Shown here: positions 31,211 to 41,979 of the stretch, in pieces | How positions within the stretch are numbered: the stretch's first letter is position 1 | How the letters are laid out: each line of letters begins with the position of its first letter | Assembly: GCF_037126465.1 (NCBI RefSeq) | Contig: NC_088210.1 | Coordinates: 12,112,011 to 12,176,010, forward strand | Direction: 5' to 3' | Source: Ornithodoros turicata | Lineage: Eukaryota; Arthropoda; Arachnida; Ixodida; Argasidae | Length of the DNA: 64,000 nucleotides | Position numbers and translations under genes: made by a program | The notes under the pieces: generated by a model | What the model saw: the letters and a program-made list of their open reading frames with translations, nothing else | Database searches by the model: none | Told to the model about the DNA's origin: nothing

Positions 31211-33048
31211 CGTAGAATGATGATAATAATCAATTTTACAAGGAAGCATCCACCGTTTGTGCAATAATACCAAGGTAAGCTGAAGTACAAGGTACCGCAG
31301 AAATTGGGTATGCAATAACCGTGCTGTTAAGTAGCGCCACCGCCAGCTTCTAAATGCGGCGCTTCCAAGGGGTGCCTATGACATGGTCGTTATAATCCAG
31401 AAGGGCGTGATCACAACCCCAGTGATGCGGTCGTAATAAAAGCTCTTCAACCTACGATCACCGACTCCGTGTGCTGCAAAATCGAAAAGAGAAGAAAAAC
31501 AAAACAAAACAAAAAAAATAAATAGAGATTGTTTCTTCCGCCATTCCGGCAGTCGTGTTCCAGACACACTGTTTCTTAGTGTTCGAACATTATTAGCTTC
31601 CTGGACCAACTCGGCAAACGACATTGGTGCCGTTAAGATGTCCTCGTAAGAGAGGGCAGAGGGAACTTACGTCCTCAACTCGTCCCATTTTTCTCTTCTT
31701 TCTTCCCGTCGCTGTGGGGGAAGGGACGTCACTTTGTGGTGGATCTGTCTAGGATGCCACCAGGGTGCGCTTTCAAACCTCATTTAATGACCTTCCGTAT
31801 TCTCCTGGGTACTCATGACGTCGATTTATTGCCTCCCGCAATCTCGCCGCCGACGATACTCGATGGTTTGCGCTGTTGGGAAGACCCACTTACGTCAATT
31901 GATTGCCAACTCCAATCGTTTCCCCTTTCCACTCGGCTTTAGCAAATACCCCAAATTGGGTTTCATCCGGCTCGGGTGTCATCTGGAACTGCGCGTGAAT
32001 CGTGATGAAGTATTTTTCAGTTCACTTAATTCGTGCTTTTTGTTTATATATAACGTTTCTGAGCCCGGAACTGGGACCCGATGAAGTACGATTACAGGGC
32101 GATAGAAAGCTCACATTAGGTTGTAATGGTGATGATAGGCCTCATTTTGATCCCGTCCCAAAGACTGTGTGATCCGCGACAAAAAAAAAAAGAAAAAAAA
32201 AGTAAACCGAAACCAGTTAATTACCGCAACAAATGACCCGCTTCGGTGGCAGATTTTTCTCTAAAAGGTGCCCACTGAAGGTCCCAAAAGGGGTAGTACC
32301 CATTTTAATGCCGACGGCGCCCTGCTTTTAGAAGTTACGTTTTTTTTTACGAAAGTCATTCGAACTTTTATTTAAATAATGAGCGCCTCCCGCTTATTCA
32401 CATGGTGCGCAGCTTGGAGATGGTATTGAACAGATACTTGTAAAAAAGGAAGTTATTCGATTGGTGCACCGGTTCGCGAATTATTTAGCCCGGCGATCTA
32501 ACTGAGACACCCGGTATGTCGTATGTGTGCATATGTAGCCTTCAAAATCGACATCAAATTAGGTTTATTATTATTTCATTAACACACACACACGCACACA
32601 TAAAGAGACGACGACATTAAACTTTATTACTGCTTAAACTAAAACATTTATCAACATTTGCATTAGGTGAATGCCAGTAATAACCACATAATGCCAGTAA
32701 GTCTACCAGAACCCTACTTGGCTTTCTGCAGAGTGTGATTCTTCTTATCCATCATACCGACAAAAAAGAGAGAGAGAGAAAGAACGAGAGGAGAACCACC
32801 TGGCGGTCCATTACATTAAGCCCTCATTGATATTTTCTACAGAGCATCTCTATTCTGCCAGTTCTGGCATAGCTCACAAATAAGAAGTGCAATGGCTTGT
32901 CATATATAATTAGGTGCTAGAAATGTTTTTCACTTATAGTAGCCGATGCATATGGGTTAATGATATTTCGGATTCCTAGACGAGCAAAATTCGCTTCAGA
33001 AGGGTTAAGAAGGCAGCAGAAGGCAACTAAATCAGAAGCATGTAACTA
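31211..33048. other. No recognised gene or repeat
   Basis: Long unique-looking stretch. Contains A-rich runs (about 31495-31520, 32180-32201) and (CA)n at about 32582-32600. The short frames near 31736-32084 overlap in two registers and have no recognised domain. If a host exon exists in the window, this is one of the less repeat-filled places. Confidence 0.35.
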
Positions 33049-33285
33049 CACTGTTAAAACAGAACTTCACCACATAGCACGCTCCTAGCCAACCATCATT
33101 CCGAATGATATCATTCTGTGCACTGATTTGTTGAAAATGGGAGGAGGCGCCTATCTGGGACATATTATCTTGTCCCAGATAGGCGCCTCCCCCCTGTTTT
33201 GAACAAATCATGACACCGAATGATATCATTCGGTATGATGGTTGGCTAGGAGCGTGCTATGTGGTGAAGTTCTGTTTTAACAGTG
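33049..33285. mobile_element. Family A3 palindromic MITE, intact (237 bp)
   Basis: CACTGTTAAAACAGAACTTC to GAAGTTCTGTTTTAACAGTG, TA on both sides. Arms contain CCGAATGATATCATTC, GGGAGGAGGCGCCTATCTGG and loop GACATATTATCTTGTC. Best-preserved A3 copy. Confidence 0.95.
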
Positions 33286-33313
33286 TACTAAGAGGTACTT
33301 AACACGTCCTGTA

Positions 33314-33562
33314 CACTCTTAAAAATGAACTTCACCGCATAGCACGCTCCTAGCCAACCATTATCTCGAATGATATCGTTATCTGCCCTGATTTGTTGAA
33401 AACGGGGGGCGTACGCCATTTCTGTGACACTTATGCTGTTCATAATTGTCACAGAAAAGGCGTACGCCCCCTGTTTTCAACAAATCAGGGCAGATAACGA
33501 TATCATTCGAGATAATGGTTGGCTAGGAGCGTGCTATGCGGTGAAGTTCATTTTTAAGAGTG
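33314..33562. mobile_element. Family A1 palindromic MITE, intact (249 bp)
   Basis: CACTCTTAAAAATGAACTTC to GAAGTTCATTTTTAAGAGTG with TA at 33312-33313 and 33563-33564. The arms are almost perfect mirror images, including CTGATTTGTTGAAAACGGGG and GGCGTACGCCATTTCTGTGA. It lies 28 bp after the A3 copy. Confidence 0.96.
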
Positions 33563-34195
33563 TAGGCTAGTTCCAGGTCACACAGACGTCTATTTCGACA
33601 GACACTGGAAAAGTTATCCCGTAACGTGTTGAACATAGCTTCTCTCTCTCTCTTTCTTTCTTGCACTTTTTTTGTGCACACAGATAAGTACATATGAAGG
33701 GATTGGTGAGAATAATATGTCAGTACTGGACTGCGAGAACCTTGCCAGCGGTCATTACCACGCCCAAATACCGCAAAGTATATGGCTGGTACGTTTAACG
33801 CTCTGCGCACAATGCTCTGCTCGAGTACATTCGTCGTTTCCGGCAGATGTTCTGTTCTTCGATCACGGGCTCCAAATGAATGTCGAAGACGTGTCCATAT
33901 TTCACACAGAGGAATCGCCACCACACTAATGAATGAATGAAATGAAGGGGAAAGAAAGAGTGAGAGAGAGAGAAAAAACTGGGAGGTACTAAAGCAGATC
34001 ATTTGCGCTCTGTGTGTACTGGTGAAAAGACTAAACAGAGCGAAGAAGTTTCTCCCCACGTAATCAGTCTTATTCATTTGATTGAATAAATACTGCGGAG
34101 TAAGACTTGGTGATATGCTAACATGCGGAAAGTGTCATATTGTACGTTGACTGAACGCTCATTAGCGATAGTTCGTGACTTTACGTTACACCTTC
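33563..34195. other. No gene recognised
   Basis: A 184-codon minus-strand frame (33523-34077) begins in unique sequence but ends inside the A1 MITE and is serine/leucine-rich from a GA-rich tract; I treat it as chance. A GAGAGAGAGAGA run lies at 33961-33973. Confidence 0.45.
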
Positions 34196-34199
34196 TAAG

Positions 34200-34505
34200 C
34201 TTTATTTATTTATATATTTACCCTCAGGGCCGTGTGGCAATACAGACGGGAGTGGTTAACATTTGGTAATAGGATGTTCATATAAGCAGCTTACAGAAAT
34301 ATTTACAAATTAAGTCCACATGAACAAGTTGCACGGATATGTGGCGGTAAACAATGACAGCACAAGTGTACAACGTGCAGAATGAAAAATCGCATAAACA
34401 CTTCCGAAATTGCTTGACGTCCGTTGTGGAGGTAATGGCACCCTGAAGGCGGTTCCATTCCAACGATGTACGAGGCAGAAATGAAACTTTTGCTTCAACC
34501 AACCA
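34200..34505 (-). pseudogene. LINE ORF2 C-terminus and 3' UTR
   Basis: The minus-strand frame contains SFLPRTSLEWNRLQGAITST and DVKQFRKCL, the typical C-terminal signature (FLPRTxxEWNxLP…F) of CR1/RTE-type LINE ORF2. A stop is followed by CCCTGAGGGTAAATATATAA and an (AAAT)n tail at 34200-34220. The rest of the element is missing through 5' truncation. It belongs to a different LINE family from the RNase H copies. Confidence 0.75.
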
Positions 34506-36640
34506 CCACCAGACTGCAGGATCATCCACTTTCCGACATTCTACTTCCGTGTTTCATTCTGAAAAAATAAATAAATAAATAAATAATATTTTTTTAAACG
34601 CTCTTTGGACAACGTCCCAACAGAAGACAGCATCCTGGCATGAGGTAAAGCAGTGGTCTGCTATCTCCGGACTGTAGCACCAATTGCAGTTAGTAGACCG
34701 CCACTAGCAGATGCAGTATTATATACAAGTTTACCATACTCATAAAGCCACACTTTCAGTAGGCGCTTTGCTGTACGCTTCCGCAAAAAGAAATATGAAG
34801 CTGATGGACTGATCCCCATTTTGCCGTCAGGGCAAAAACAGCATACTGGCCCGGAAAACAAGAACGTCTACTAAATCATTATTTAACCGCCTCCTGGATA
34901 CCTCAAACGTTGATTATCCCCTGGAAAAGATTGCATGTCAGAAGCTTAAACCTTGCAAACACTTCCTTAAAGAGAGAACTAAGGCGAAAGGTGATATGGT
35001 TGGAAGAAGCAATACGCCACGGGCATACCGGAGCTGGTATCACGTGCTGCTGCTACCTCGAGCTTTCAGTAACTGTACCCCTGCACATGTATCGATGCGG
35101 TGCTAAGCATAATGAATCACTTTCCTCTACATCGCCGGACACAATTTGCCTATAGCAGCACTTTATTCATGAATGCCACTCGGGCCCTTCTCTTTTGTTC
35201 CAGAGCATCTCTTCGATCTTGCTCAGATTTCCGCGCCCTGTCGTCTTTATAGCTGAGACGTTATTGATCTTGTCCACTTTGTACAAAGCGTACGTTTTTT
35301 CCCCCCCGTCTTTCGAGAGCTTCGTTCTGAATAACGCTTTCTTCTTCATCGTCATCTTCTCGTTTTTGTCTCTGCTGAAATTTCGCTGAAAAGTTTCGAT
35401 TCTGCCGAAAAATTTTCATCGAACGCGAACAGGCGAACTTTTACGCGTGCATGTTTAACGCGGTGCTCTAAGAAATGTAAGGCATTAATTCGTATTCCTA
35501 GTGAACTATTGATGAACGTGCTGGAACGCTCAGACACACGAATAAAATGCAAGCCGCAAGCGGTGTTCCTTAAAGAAGAGGGACCGAGTAATTAATTCGT
35601 AAATGATGACAATAGCAAACCGAAACCGAAACCGAAATGCGAAGAGCAGAAAGCAGAGCTCCATACTATTCGGCGGTTCATCCGGAGCGTGGTCCGGAGC
35701 AGGATTCCGTGACGTCAGCCAGCATTGTCGTCTGCTTCCAAGCCTGCATTCTTTCTTCCTTGCCGGATGTCGGATAAAGTCACCAGTTTCAGCGCTCTCT
35801 CGCTTCACAGAGGCGAAGCGCTCGCTTCGAAATATATCGTTTGAGTAAAATCTGCGCAGATTTAGACCGAGATAGACCGAGATTTCGTACACATGTTCCT
35901 GACACTCCAAAGATTACGGATATACCACAACCTTTGTGGTGATTTTCTTGCGGTATCCCTTTTTAAATAACTCTCAAATGGGACGGACCCCTCGGATCCC
36001 TCATGACGCCACCCGTCTTCGAGAAATCAGGGGAGAGAACGCCCAATTGTTTCCTAAAACCAGAAGCGTATCGTATACAGTGAGGAACTGGGCTGTTTGG
36101 TCGAATATAATCAAAAACAGGACAACACCCCAGTGCTCGGGGAACGAAGAAGGACGGACAACAAGGCACTGAACTGACAAAACAATGTTTTTTTGTAGAA
36201 TACATTCTTATAAAACATTGCCCACCAATGCCCTCTGCAGATAGCAATCCCAAAACCTGCTTCACGGACACGAATCAAAGCAGACTCGTGTTACCGCAAC
36301 AATCATCGCTACACTCCGTCAACGACCCTATAGCATCTGCCATGGATAAAAGCAAAAAAAAAAAAAAAAAAAACCAACCACCTACATAGAAGTCGGGAAC
36401 TCTATATATCCCGGATAAAAACCTTTCTGCTTTGTCCGAAACAGTCACGGAAGGAGCGCTTATACAATAACCTCCCGCTTCTTTAATTAAAAGGGCCTAC
36501 TTATAGAAAAGTGTCCCCGTATACCTGTATCATCCGACGCAATGGTTAGCGCAGGGCAGGTGAAGACCTGCTTTTTCAGGGTCAGTGTCAGCGCAGCGAA
36601 CTGTCGCTGGGAGCTGAGTACACGGGTGGACATATGGTGA
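34506..36640. other. No gene confidently recognised
   Basis: Minus-strand frames at 34661-34861 (VCCFCPDGKMGISPSASYFF) and 35167-35355 (ends GPEWHS, with AATAAA overlapping the stop) look less random than most, but I recognise no family. An (AATA)n run is at about 34562-34585 and poly(A) at 36355-36373. Confidence 0.35.
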
Positions 36641-36654
36641 GAGAATAGCAGTAT

Positions 36655-36745
36655 TATGAGTTATTATATGATATGATATATGATATGAAATATATATGAT
36701 ATATGATATGATATTATATGAGTTATTATATTAGTAGTATTATGA
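36655..36745 (+). repeat. ATATGATATG microsatellite
   Basis: Irregular ATGATAT / ATATATG units with TTATTATATG blocks; simple-sequence DNA. Confidence 0.9.
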
Positions 36746-36830
36746 CGAGTGGGAGATAGGGGGTTTGGCGTACCTCCGACGACTTCGGCGGTATAGTGGC
36801 GCCGACATGTGACCGCAGAATTATGCCGGA

Positions 36831-36868
36831 AACCCAACCTAACCTAACCCAACCCAACCTAGCCTAAC
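36831..36868 (+). repeat. Telomere-like CCTAA/CCCAA patch
   Basis: CCCAACCTAACCTAACCC followed by AACCCAACCTAGCCTAAC: about seven degenerate units of the arthropod telomeric repeat (TTAGG on the minus strand). Too short for a telomere; an interstitial patch, possibly part of a mobile element. Confidence 0.6.
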
Positions 36869-37349
36869 TGACCTGTCTTAACCCGAAACCTCTAAAGGCA
36901 CTGCGATTCGATCACTTCTGTTTTCAGTATAGTTGTCTCGCGTCGTAGCACCACGACACTGACACCACGACCTTTGTGTAACAATCGGCAAACAGATGTT
37001 GTATCCTCTCCGCTACCCCAGCTGGTACATGACAGCTACCAGAATGCGATGCACTGTATGGTAGTCCCGCTGCACACTGACGTGCCACGGCGTGCGGCCT
37101 CTTGATAAATGGTGGCTTTACGTCTCGAAACATCGATGATCGTAAGCGACCCCACAGGGGTCCGTACCCGCCACCTAAGGCACTGTTGGCGGGTTCGAAG
37201 GCATCAAAGGCACGAAAATTTACATTTTTGAGTTTTGTTGCCTGTAGATTTTGGGCTATTTTTCCGGATACGACGAAAAAAACGAAAAAATAAGTTTTTT
37301 CTTTCTACAAAATTTTCGTGTTTTTTTCCGGGGCTTCGCATCTCTAGCT
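36869..37349. other. No recognised gene or repeat
   Basis: Nothing recognised. Confidence 0.35.
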
Positions 37350-37677
37350 ATGCGTGAAGTTAAGTTTTTAGAGTGACCATCGCACGGAATGATATCGCTT
37401 CTGATTCGAAGAGAGAGGAGGGAATACGTCTTTTTGTGTCAGACATATGTCGGCACAGTTCCCTTAGAAGTCGTCCCAGGACGCACATTCCCCCAGGGCG
37501 TGAGTCGTGACGTTGCCCACATACGTGAGGCCGACAACGGCAAGCCCTATCACCACCACCACCACCACCACCACCACCTTGTGTCAGTTTGGATACATGA
37601 TAATAGGGGATAACCCTATCATTCTGTGCAGTGGTTGCCGCACAGCGCGCTCTGAGGCGAAGTTCTATTTTTAGAGT
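37350..37677. mobile_element. Family B MITE with rearranged left side, split by a SINE
   Basis: The left edge is a B right terminus (GCGTGAAGTTAAGTTTTTAG, AGTG) followed directly by AATGATATCGCTTCTGATTC, so the normal left arm is replaced. The right side is normal and ends GCGAAGTTCTATTTTTAGAG. A SINE interrupts at the core. Confidence 0.7.
37442..37578 (+). mobile_element. 5'-truncated SINE with 8-bp duplication
   Basis: GACATATGTCGGCACAGTTC, CAGGACGCACATTCCCCCAG, CGTGAGTCGTGACGTTGCCC and a (CAC)n tail. The duplication TTGTGTCA is at 37434-37441 and 37579-37586. The tRNA-like head is missing. Confidence 0.92.
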
Positions 37678-37916
37678 GCGCGTGATAAGCTGAAGCGGTG
37701 GCGCTCAATCAGTGACATCTGCGATTCGATTTATGCGGGTAACAATTTTACAGGGTGATGATGCACACCGTTTCTAATTCACGTTGATGAATGATCAACT
37801 ATCGAGGCAGTAGCGGACGTGCTTCCGCGATCAATGCAGCCACGCTAATCTTTGACCCACGCCGACCGTGTTCTGCGACTAATACGCTGTCTCTCCTAAC
37901 GCAAAGAGAGGAAGTG

Positions 37917-38264
37917 GAAATAGCATTGATATTAACATTGCCTTGAATTTGAGGGGAAAACACGGGACGAACACAGGACAAGATGAACAGATAGACTCAA
38001 GAACCAGCAATGAAGCTTTAATGCACAAAGGACAAGGGAGAAAGGGTAAAAAGAAAGTGTACACTCGGGCGTACAGGTGAATATGAGGCGCGTAATACGA
38101 ACCACTTAAAGGTCGGTGGTAGCATCGATAACTGCACAAGCGAACGTGTTGCCCTTTGTGTATTAAAACTTCATTGCTGGTTCGTGAGTCTATCTGTTCA
38201 TCTCGTTCTTTGTTCGTTCAGTGTTTTCCCTCAAACTCAAGGCAATGTTAATATCAATTTAACA
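37917..38264. repeat. Large inverted repeat with about 115-bp arms
   Basis: Left arm: AATAGCATTGATATTAACAT … AGATGAACAGATAGACTCAA … ACCAGCAATGAAGCTTTAAT. It is repeated inverted at 38147-38264 with several changes. The spacer is about 110 bp. The arms could be two inverted copies of a retroposon or one decayed foldback element. Confidence 0.8.
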
Positions 38265-38544
38265 CCAGCTAGCTTGCCTGCTCCTGCTATATTCATGGAA
38301 ATAGCAGTCCAACATCGCCGTTGTACATACCATCAGATCAACGTAATAAATTTCCTTTAGATATAACATCCCGCGTTATGGATATGCACGCTTGCGGCAG
38401 TAGTAAATTCCCGGATTTTGGTCCTGGTTACGTGTAATAGGTAAAAAGGTCTGCTATTATAACACTGTTGCAGCGATAATGGATACGCTGCAGGAAGGTA
38501 CAATCGGGTATCTGAAAGTTTATGTGTCTACATGCGCTTGTCAT
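38265..38544. other. No recognised gene or repeat
   Basis: Nothing recognised. Confidence 0.35.
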
Positions 38545-39183
38545 TCGGGTCACGATGTCATTCGGGATGGGGATTGGCTGAGGGTAGAGCCCTGCGCGGA
38601 TGAAATTTTTGCCATCCGCATCCGGTCCGCATCCGCAGCATACACAGCAGTTTACATCCGATCCGCTGAGCAAAACGCACCATCCGCATCCGACCCGCGA
38701 AATCCGCACGTTTCGAAGGACGCGTAAAGACCGCCGGAAGCATGTTGGTATAATTCCGGAACTCTCCATGCTGTCACGGAAGGACTCACGACGACAAGCC
38801 TGCAAAGGTAGACCTTTCGAAAAACGCGATATGGAGGGACTTCTGGAACGCGTGGAACGCTACGTCGTCGGTGCTCGCGCGGTTCGAGACGCCAGAATGC
38901 CTTCTCTCCCGCCTTGGCCGTGCATGGTCAAAGGTGAACCCGAGCATGCGCTCGCTGTCGGCGCGCAATACAAATAAATTGCTGGTGGAAAAATTACAGC
39001 ACGCGGTACATCCGCATCGGATCCGCTACCGATCCGCTGCCTTCGCATCCGCATCCAATCCGCACACCGCAGAAAGTGCTAAATTTTCATCAGAATCCGC
39101 AAGTATCTTGCGGATATCCGCGGATGCAGGTGCAGGGCTCTAGCTGAGAGCGTGCTATGTGGTGAAATTCTGCTTTTTACCGT
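38545..39183. mobile_element. Family A3/A2 right-arm fragment split by hAT
   Basis: CATTCGGGTCACGATGTCAT, TCGGGATGGGGATTGGCTGA, then after the hAT insertion GAGCGTGCTATGTGGTGAAA and TTCTGCTTTTTACCGTG. Only the right arm of the MITE survives. Confidence 0.75.
38585..39142. mobile_element. Non-autonomous hAT transposon with CATCCG repeats (558 bp)
   Basis: Ends TAGAGCCCTGC / GCAGGGCTCTA; flanking GCTGAGGG (38577-38584) and GCTGAGAG (39143-39150) form an 8-bp duplication with one change. Both subterminal regions carry clusters of ATCCGCATCCG in inverted orientation (CATCCGCATCCGGTCCGC, CGGATATCCGCGGATG). No transposase frame recognised. Confidence 0.88.
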
Positions 39184-40270
39184 GTATTCACACGAGCGAC
39201 ATTCCCCCAGAAGCGGAAGATGCGAAAAACGTCATAGCTTTCTGCTGTCACGTGAGCACGAGCGCTCAACGTCGTGTCTTCACGTACACTGCTAACCGTG
39301 GGGAATATCCTGCTACACAGTCACAGTATATTCCGTAGCAGACGACAGGAAAACGCGCTGACGGTGCCGTCTGCTAAGTGTCGTCTGCTAAATGCGCAGT
39401 ACGCCACGATTTTCCGCACCGTGTGAATGCTCAACATAACTCGGGACGGAACGTCGGCTCTGTAAGCAGTGTTGTCGCTTTTTCTTCCACTAGAATATTC
39501 CGTGAGGATGTCGCTCGTGTCAATACACGGTTAGAGTGCCCAAGTGCACTTCAAGATCGCGCGCCGTATATAACGCGTTTCTAAACTTTAACCTTCGCTA
39601 AACTCATAATCGCGTGACGGATGCCCCTCGTTATTCCATATTCCACACGCTACTTCTTTTGCATTTTCGCCCGTCATGTTCCAACAAAGCGGCGTTTACT
39701 TTACTTTGCATTGCTAAGCGGAGCTGTCAGCAGCATTCTGTGAAGCCTCACCTGTTTCCATTTTTGCTTTCACCAACTTTCACGATGTTTGTTCTGGATA
39801 AAAAATATAAAAAAAAAAACAAATTATAAGCAAACTGACAGCACAACGCGTCTGAGGCCTTTCAAGCTTTCCAGTCCACACTAGCCTTCCCACTTTTAAA
39901 GTGTAATTTTGTAAAACGAAGAGAGAGTGAGAGAGAAGGGAGAGGGGGGGAGGGCTTCCTAATTAGCTGATTTAAGTTTATTACGTAAGTGGCGGGAAAC
40001 ATGCGCGGAAATAAAGCAGTACAATGGTTATTTATTTATCGGACGTTGTAACAACGTTTTTGTTCTCAGAAACAGAGCGGCCAAAGTAAAACGTGACTGG
40101 CGAATATTTTTTTATCTAGGAGGCGGCGCAATATTAATTTTGCTTCTTTCGCAATGGCAGGTAGTCGAACGCGGCCTTCTCAGCACACGTTACTTTTGTG
40201 GAAGTGCGGAATGGACAAGTCTACGGAGAATGAACGTGGGAGGGGCACGTATAGAGAAATCAGAGCTATA
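39184..40270. other. No gene recognised
   Basis: TAGCAGACGACAGG near 39337 and GTCGTCTGCTAAATG near 39380 are family G motifs in both orientations. A purine-rich GAGAGAG tract is at 39919-39950. Otherwise unrecognised. Confidence 0.4.
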
Positions 40271-40543
40271 CACTCTAAGAAAAAAAGGTGTGAAAAAAGT
40301 GGTAACTTCTATAGTTACCACCTTAAAGGTCAACATAGCATCTTATAAAGGATGTAAAAGGGTGGTAAAAGAAGTTATCGCATATCCCAATCGCTACAAA
40401 AAGGCGTACGCCCCCACCCTCGCTCACCGAATCAGAAGCGGTAGCAGGTAGAATTTTGCGACCCTTTAGGCACAACATATGCGACAACTATTACCTCCCA
40501 AAAAGGTGCAACTGCTTCACCTTTTTTTTTTCTTCTGAGAGCG
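40271..40543. mobile_element. Family F MITE, uninterrupted (273 bp)
   Basis: CACTCTAAGAAAAAAAGGTG to CACCTTTTTTTTTTCTTCTG…AGAGCG, TA on both sides. It contains GGTAACTTCTATAGTTACCA, CTACAAAAAGGCGTACGCCC, ACCGAATCAGAAGCGGTAGC and GGCACAACATATGCGACAAC. It serves as the reference for the split copies at 19186 and 21946. Confidence 0.88.
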
Positions 40544-40596
40544 TAATTACTTCAAAACCAAAGCGATTACGAAGCCAATAGACAGATAGCCAAAAG

Positions 40597-40706
40597 CAAC
40601 AACAACAACTTTAGTTTAAGATGGTGAATGAGGAGTTTCATCGCCAGATGCGATAGACTACCCCATTGCTGGTGGTGACGTGGGGAATGAAATAATGAGC
40701 CCAACA
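40597..40706 (-). mobile_element. LINE 3' UTR fragment
   Basis: Minus-strand reading GGGCTCATTATTTCATTCCC, GATGAAACTCCTCATTC and CTAAAGTTGTTGTTGTTG, matching the 3' UTR of the 908-2589 LINE with divergence. No coding part. Confidence 0.8.
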
Positions 40707-40726
40707 CGGCATATCTTCCGGAGCTA

Positions 40727-41000
40727 CACTCTTAGAAATGAACTTCACCACATAGCACGCTCCTAGCCAACCATCATCCCGACAAGATGTTCCGTTCTCC
40801 TAGCCAACCATCACCCCAAATGACAACGTTCTCGCCCCTGATTTGTTGAAAACGGGAGGAGGAGCCTATTTTGTGCCATTATGCACGGCACAAAATAGGC
40901 TCCTCCTCCCGTTTTCAACAAATCTAGAGCGAGAACGTTGTCATTTGGGGTGATGGTTGGCTAGGAGCGTGCTATGTGGTGAAGTTCATTTTTAAGAGTG
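40727..41000. mobile_element. Family A2 MITE with rearranged left arm
   Basis: CACTCTTAGAAATGAACTTC to GAAGTTCATTTTTAAGAGTG, with TA outside. In the left arm, CCATCATCCCG is followed by ACAAGATGTTCCGT (40782-40795), then a second CTCCTAGCCAACCATCACC. The 14-mer is the exact reverse complement of the right flank at 41002-41015. Confidence 0.9.
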
Positions 41001-41050
41001 TACGGAACATCTTGTAGCAGTGTCGCAGGATTTTCTCTACTGTTAGTGCA

Positions 41051-41438
41051 CACTGTAAACTGGAAAACACCTTTGTGGGTGTAAATGGCTTGTCCTATAA
41101 CTGACTCCTCTTTTTACACCGTACATGGTCTGGAACACCCTTTTTAGAGGGTGTATTCCGTGTAAATCACCCCTGGAAAGGGCGCTTTTCTTTGAAATGC
41201 CCTCTTTTGCACCCTTTAAACATCCCTTTAAGAGGGTGTAAGATCGTTAAACACCCTCCTAAAAAGGTGTACAAAGGGTGCAAAAGACGGCATTTTCAAG
41301 GAAAAGCACCCTTTCAAAGGACGTTTTACACGGGATACACCCTCTAAAAAGGGTGTTCCAGACCATACGGTGTAAAAAGAGGAGTCAATTACAGGACAAG
41401 CGATTTACACCCATAAGGGTGTTTTTCAGTTTACAGTG
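41051..41438. mobile_element. Family C palindrome (388 bp)
   Basis: CACTGTAAACTGGAAAACAC to GTGTTTTTCAGTTTACAGTG. The whole element is one near-perfect palindrome of AACACCC / GGGTGT blocks, including ACTGACTCCTCTTTTTACAC and its mirror GTGTAAAAAGAGGAGTCAAT. No coding capacity. Confidence 0.92.
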
Positions 41439-41975
41439 CACGTGAAGACAACAACGCTGAGCTTTCTTTTTTTTTCGGATCACGCCTCTCGAGGCTTCAA
41501 CGTCACGCAAGCAATAAATATCGCCTATCTAGCTGGAGCTGGAACGCAAAGGAGTTAGTCTTGAGGATAACGTTACGCAAACACGGCCGCCTAAACGTAC
41601 AGCGCGGTAACATCATCATGCTAAACTTGCGCTTCTCGGGGTCTATGCCGTCGAAAGATATTGCATCTCCGCGTAGCTATGTGCACGACGTCGCCGTTTG
41701 ACGCGAAGAGTTATTTTGGCGTTCCAAGCATGCTGCCAAGCGTTGGTGTTGCGACGGTTTTTGAAGCGCTCGTCAGAGAAGTCGCTAATTCGGGAAAGAA
41801 GTTCATAATTATTCCCGCCGAGTAGTACGTTCGCTTGTCTGTGCAAAGTGTTTGAGCCCGAGCCTGATGGAGTGTCGTCATCCAAGTGCTCCGCAAGGCA
41901 GGTTAGTGTTGTTGCAAACATAGGTGTTACAAAGTTTCACGCCGTCCAGTTCAGCGCCAGGAATATGTTCCGCAC
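41439..41975. other. No gene confidently recognised
   Basis: A 92-codon minus-strand frame (41643-41921) with YELLSRISDFSDERFKNRRN and basic KITLRVKRRRR reads unlike simple repeat, but I cannot assign it. Neither splice signals nor homology can be judged here. Confidence 0.3.
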
Positions 41976-41979
41976 TCTC

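Noticed and set aside
33523..34077. 184-codon minus-strand frame
   Set aside because: Its end lies in an A1 MITE and the middle in a GA-rich tract; amino-acid composition is biased and no domain is recognisable.
35167..35355. Possible 3' exon with AATAAA overlapping the stop
   Set aside because: Sixty residues without a recognised family, and no splice context I can test; homology search against tick proteins would decide.
36831..36868. Chromosome end
   Set aside because: Only about seven degenerate CCTAA-type units, surrounded by ordinary sequence.
41643..41921. 92-codon frame with a basic C-terminal patch
   Set aside because: Not recognisable, no conserved motif; kept only as a candidate for a homology search.
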